Part shown: piece after piece, positions 60,976 through 64,000 of the stretch
How positions within the stretch are numbered: position 1 is the first letter of the stretch
How the letters are laid out: every line of letters starts with the position of its first letter
Made by a program: the position numbers and the translations under genes
Assembly: GCA_009741485.1 (NCBI GenBank)
Contig: CM019229.1
Span: 3,610,877 to 3,674,876, forward strand
Direction of reading: 5' to 3'
Length of the DNA stretch: 64,000 nt
DNA from: Malurus cyaneus samueli
Taxonomy: Eukaryota > Chordata > Aves > Passeriformes > Maluridae
Notes under the pieces: generated by a model
Told to the model about the DNA's origin: nothing
The model's input: the letters and a program-made list of their open reading frames with translations, nothing else
Databases searched by the model: none

Positions 60976-61176
60976 CCGACCACGACCAGCGAGGGAGGTT
61001 TGGGGCTGATGTTCCTTTAATGGTCGTTGATGGTTTTAATATTTTGTATTTCTCCCCATACTCCTCAGCCTCACCTGGTGGAACAATCCTGGAAGACTTT
61101 AGCACCTTTCCCAGGAAAGGAACAGATCTTTGACTGAAGTTATATAAAAAATATTTAAGCTGGTTTATTTTCCAAC

Positions 61177-61197
61177 CAGACTGATTTAATCAGTCTG
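61177..61197. repeat. Palindrome with 10-bp arms and one-base centre
   Basis: The arms are CAGACTGATT and AATCAGTCTG, exact reverse complements separated by one T. Confidence 0.95.
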
Positions 61198-61332
61198 TCC
61201 GTCCCCACTGGAAAGGGCTGTTGTTCGGGGTGAGGCTGGAGTGGAGCAGCGCTGGACCCGCAGGAAGGACACACGGTTAATTTAGGGTTGGATTTGGGTC
61301 TGTCAGACCCACTAGATGGCGGCAGCTCCTTA

Positions 61333-61480
61333 AATTTGTGCGTTTGGCGTGGAAAAAGCGGGGGATGCTCGTTCCCACGTGGAGGCTGCGGACGGAGCCG
61401 AGCGCGGCGGATCCGGGGGTTCCGCATCCCGAGGCTGCTCCCTGGAGCATCCCCTGCCCGCGGGCTCCGTGCGGCTCAAA
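61333..61480. promoter_or_regulatory. Small CpG-rich patch, possible promoter or enhancer
   Basis: CpG is dense over about 150 bases (GCGGACGGAGCCGAGCGCGG and CCTGCCCGCGGGCTCCGTGC), in contrast with the CpG-poor surroundings. It has a CCCACGTGG E-box-like site at about 61375. It is shorter than a usual CpG island and no transcript start can be shown. Confidence 0.25.
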
Positions 61481-62079
61481 AACAGCTCCTTGAGGGGTCC
61501 CTTCATAGGCAGGGGGTGGCTGAAGGCCTGGGATGTGTAATTCCTCGAATAAATCCCGCAGAGCTCCCTCTGAGTGCTCTGAACATTCCCTGCTCCTTCC
61601 GGCTGGGCTTTTCTGGGGGGGTTGGTGCGCTCCCCAATGAGCTCAAAGCCCAAAAGAAGGATCAAATATGTATAAATATTGTGTGTCTTGTGGTTTCTAC
61701 CCAAAAAAAATCCCAGGTCGGCTGAGCTGGAGCAGCCCTGGGTTCTCAGCTCGCAGCCAAAATGTTCCAGCAGCTCCAGTTGCTGCTCTGTGATTTCTGC
61801 CGTGTTCAAGGTGAATCTTTGGGCTGGTCAGTGCAGCCCCATGTCCATTGAGGAAGTCAATTTGGGGGCTCATTCCTGATTTGAGGGGTCATTCCTGATT
61901 TGTGGCAGTGTCATTAAATCCCACCGGTTTAGGGCAAGGAATGCTGTTCTATCCCAAACCCTACTCAGGCTGGATGGTTCCTGTTCCTGCAGATTCGCCG
62001 TTTGGGATTAAGAACCCTTTTCTGGGAGGGGCTGTCAGGGCTGTGAGCTGCGAATTTGTCCAAAGGAGTTAAGGGCTCA

Positions 62080-62415
62080 GGCTTTCAGTACTGAAAGGGG
62101 CTTCAGGAGAGCTGCAGAGGGTTTTTTGACTAGGGCATGGAATTATGGGACAAGGGGGGTATAGATTCATACTGATAAAAGGCAGGGATGGATGGGGTAT
62201 TGGGAAGGAATTTTCCCTGGAGGGTGGGCAGGCCCTGGCACAGGGTGCCCAGAGAAGCTGTGGCTGCCCCTGGATCCCTGGCAGTGCCCAAGGCCAGGCT
62301 GGACATTGGGGCTGGAGCAGCCTGGGACAGTGGGAGGTGTCCGTGCCATGGCAGGGGTGGGTCTGGGTCATCTTTAAGGTCCCTTCCAACCCAAAGCATT
62401 CTATGGTTTATGAGT
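62080..62415 (+). mobile_element. CR1 LINE 3' end
   Basis: It starts at about TACTGAAAGGGGCTTCAGGA, passes GGCAGGGATGGATGGGGTAT, GGCCCTGGCACAGGGTGCCC and CCTGGCAGTGCCCAAGGCCA, and ends ATCTTTAAGGTCCCTTCCAA with a CATTCTATGGTTTATGA tail. It is 5'-truncated, without reverse transcriptase sequence. Confidence 0.92.
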
Positions 62416-62794
62416 TCTTTTCAAGCCGCATCCAGTGGTAAAAGGGGGTTTTGCAGCCATTTGTAAAATCCTCTGCTGTGTTAACTTTTCCAAGGTTAAC
62501 TTTTCCTCATTATGCTGCTGGGTTAATTGGAGCCCTTATAGATGAAGATTTGTCTCCTGCCCTTCCCTGGAGTGGCCCTTTGTCGTGAGTGTATCCTGAT
62601 ACCCTCTGGGGAAAAACAGCTCAAGGTGCTCCTGGTGCTGTGTGAACCCTGGCCATGCTCACGTGTGAAATCGGGGCTGGCTGAACCTTTTCCTCTGCAG
62701 GGGCAGCAGCACTGTCCTGTACACTATTTACGGACGGGGTATAAATGCCTGGATGAAGGTCAGGTTGTTGCCATGAACCACCAGTTTTAATAAT
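62416..62794. other. Unique non-coding DNA
   Basis: No gene or element is recognised. Confidence 0.45.
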
Positions 62795-63190
62795 GACACA
62801 AACACGGTTAAGGGGATAAAAAGGGTTTTACCTCAGTATTTGGGGATCCCAGGTGCACAACTTGATGGCAGAATGCACACCCGTGAACAGCACTGGGTAC
62901 AAGTTTTATAGGTTTAGGAATTAGCAAATCTATCTAGATTCCCCAATAAGAAACTTACAAATGCAGAATGTCCCCTATTCTAATGAATCCTGGATGAGGC
63001 CAGAGCCCAGTTTACACAGGATGTTCGGACAGAAGGCTTCACCCAAGGCTGAGCTCGGGTTTAAGATAGCACAGGGCACACTGAGCCCTTCCTCAGGATG
63101 TTTGGTCTCTGCCCAGCAGAACTCCTAAACTGAGCTGGAACATCAGGGTACAGCAATTATAAGCGTGCAGGCTAAGGGTACAGGGGGATC
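62795..63190 (-). mobile_element. Probable solo LTR (family C), minus orientation
   Basis: The minus strand has a TATA-like CTATAAAACTTG (plus-strand CAAGTTTTATAG at about 62899-62910) followed by a downstream stretch with AAAACCCTTTTTATCCCC. The body resembles songbird ERV LTRs in style. No second copy is present in the window and the edges are approximate, so the call rests on composition and motif layout only. Confidence 0.4.
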
Positions 63191-63840
63191 ATAGAGGGTA
63201 CAGAAAATGTGAAAAGGAAAAGCAAAATCATCAAGCATCAAGGTGAGCAAGTTGTGGCAAAGCTGAGAGGAAAATCAGCGCTGGGTTCATGGAAGGACGG
63301 TTGTGTTGGCTCAGATATTTGAATTCCCTTCTCTGAGCTGTCACCATTAGGTTTGGCTGTCCCGTGTGCAGCTCGTGTGTTCTCGTTTGCTGTGACACAT
63401 TTGAGGGAGGGAGCGTTTGTGAGAGCCTGTCGGGTGAGCTGCTCCACTCGGTGCAGTCCCTGGGGAGGGAGCAGGGTCCTTCACTGCTGATGGTTCCAGG
63501 TTTGCTGGGAAATCTTCAGGAACTGGGCACATTTCTCACATTCCTGGTGTTCCAGACTCGTGTTTGTAGCAGGATGTGAAGCCACCTGGGCATGTCTAGG
63601 AGCTGTAGAGGGTGACAGGTTCCACAATTCCTGCTGTTGCCATTCCCAAAAGATGAAATTCATCTCCGTTATTACATGGAAATGCTTTTGCTGGGATGTT
63701 CCCCTGGTGTTAAAGGCTGCAGGTTGTGTCCTGCTGAGAACACAGATGTGGAACAGACCTGGAAGTCCCTTACAAGGTGTTCAGTGTGCCGTTTGTTTTT
63801 GCTGCTGCTCACCTGAGGGAATCTCCTCTGTGGTGCTCAT
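63191..63840. other. Unique non-coding DNA
   Basis: No gene or element is recognised. Confidence 0.45.
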
Positions 63841-64000
63841 CCAGCCCTGCTGGTGGGGCTTCTTCATCCTAATTCTGCTTTTCATGGAACACCCCTGCAG
63901 AATTGGGGTCAGCCATTCCCCAGAGTTTATTTTTGTTCTGTCTTTTTTCCATCCGTGCCCTGGTGTGGTGAGGCTTCTTCATCCCAATTCTGCTATTCAT
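63841..64000. repeat. Start of a possible 115-bp tandem repeat running off the window
   Basis: GGGGCTTCTTCATCCTAATT with a CTGCTTTTCAT end (from about 63856) recurs 115 bases later as GAGGCTTCTTCATCCCAATT with a CTGCTATTCAT end at the window edge. Only the beginning of a second unit is visible. Confidence 0.5.

Larger units (their letters stand above)
60976..62079. other. Unique non-coding DNA with a CpG-rich patch
   Basis: It contains a palindrome (61177-61197) and a CpG-dense patch at 61333-61480. No exon is recognised. The open frames at 61288-61725 (plus) and 61330-61809 (minus) overlap each other and are unfamiliar. Confidence 0.45.

Overview
This window looks like vertebrate nuclear DNA, most likely from a songbird (passerine). 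It is dotted with 3' ends of CR1-type LINEs. It also carries several solo LTRs of bird endogenous retroviruses, plus minisatellites, microsatellites and homopolymer runs. I found no convincing protein-coding exon, tRNA, rRNA, operon or CRISPR array. The open frames are short, overlap on both strands and often run through repeats. I read the window as intergenic or intronic DNA. The songbird assignment is inference from the repeat content.

Layout. 1-18,402 is mostly unique non-coding DNA with CR1 fragments (1-234, 1640-1712, 5912-6140, 11497-11966), a 13-unit 56-bp minisatellite (2057-2788) and a 37-bp tandem array (8502-8650). 18,403-35,004 is copy 1 of a large direct repeat. It ends exactly at a 25-base N gap (35,005-35,029). 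35,030-51,254 is copy 2, starting at the first base after the gap. 51,255-64,000 is single-copy again and is rich in solo LTRs and CR1 fragments (51858-52190, 55800-56260, 57371-57815, 58605-58905, 58990-59075, 59968-60225, 60665-60975, 62080-62415, and a probable LTR at 62795-63190).

The main result concerns genome structure. The two ~16.5-kb copies are collinear and differ mainly by single-base indels. Where a CR1 lies in both copies, sometimes one copy and sometimes the other carries the indels relative to other family members. Together with the gap position, this fits two overlapping contig ends, probably the two haplotypes or error-rich ends, placed side by side instead of merged. A real tandem duplication is less likely. 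If so, the true locus is about 16 kb shorter and everything between 18.4 and 51.3 kb is present once. The few larger differences would then be allelic variants or assembly errors: two poly-T insertions, a VNTR, an AT-rich expansion and a 388-bp/213-bp replacement.

I did not find a new biological system. The best biological leads are a minisatellite with ten regularly spaced AP-1-like sites, a family of solo LTRs with promoter and polyadenylation motifs (including two LTRs abutting head to tail), several perfect palindromes, and a small CpG-rich patch at 61.33-61.48 kb.
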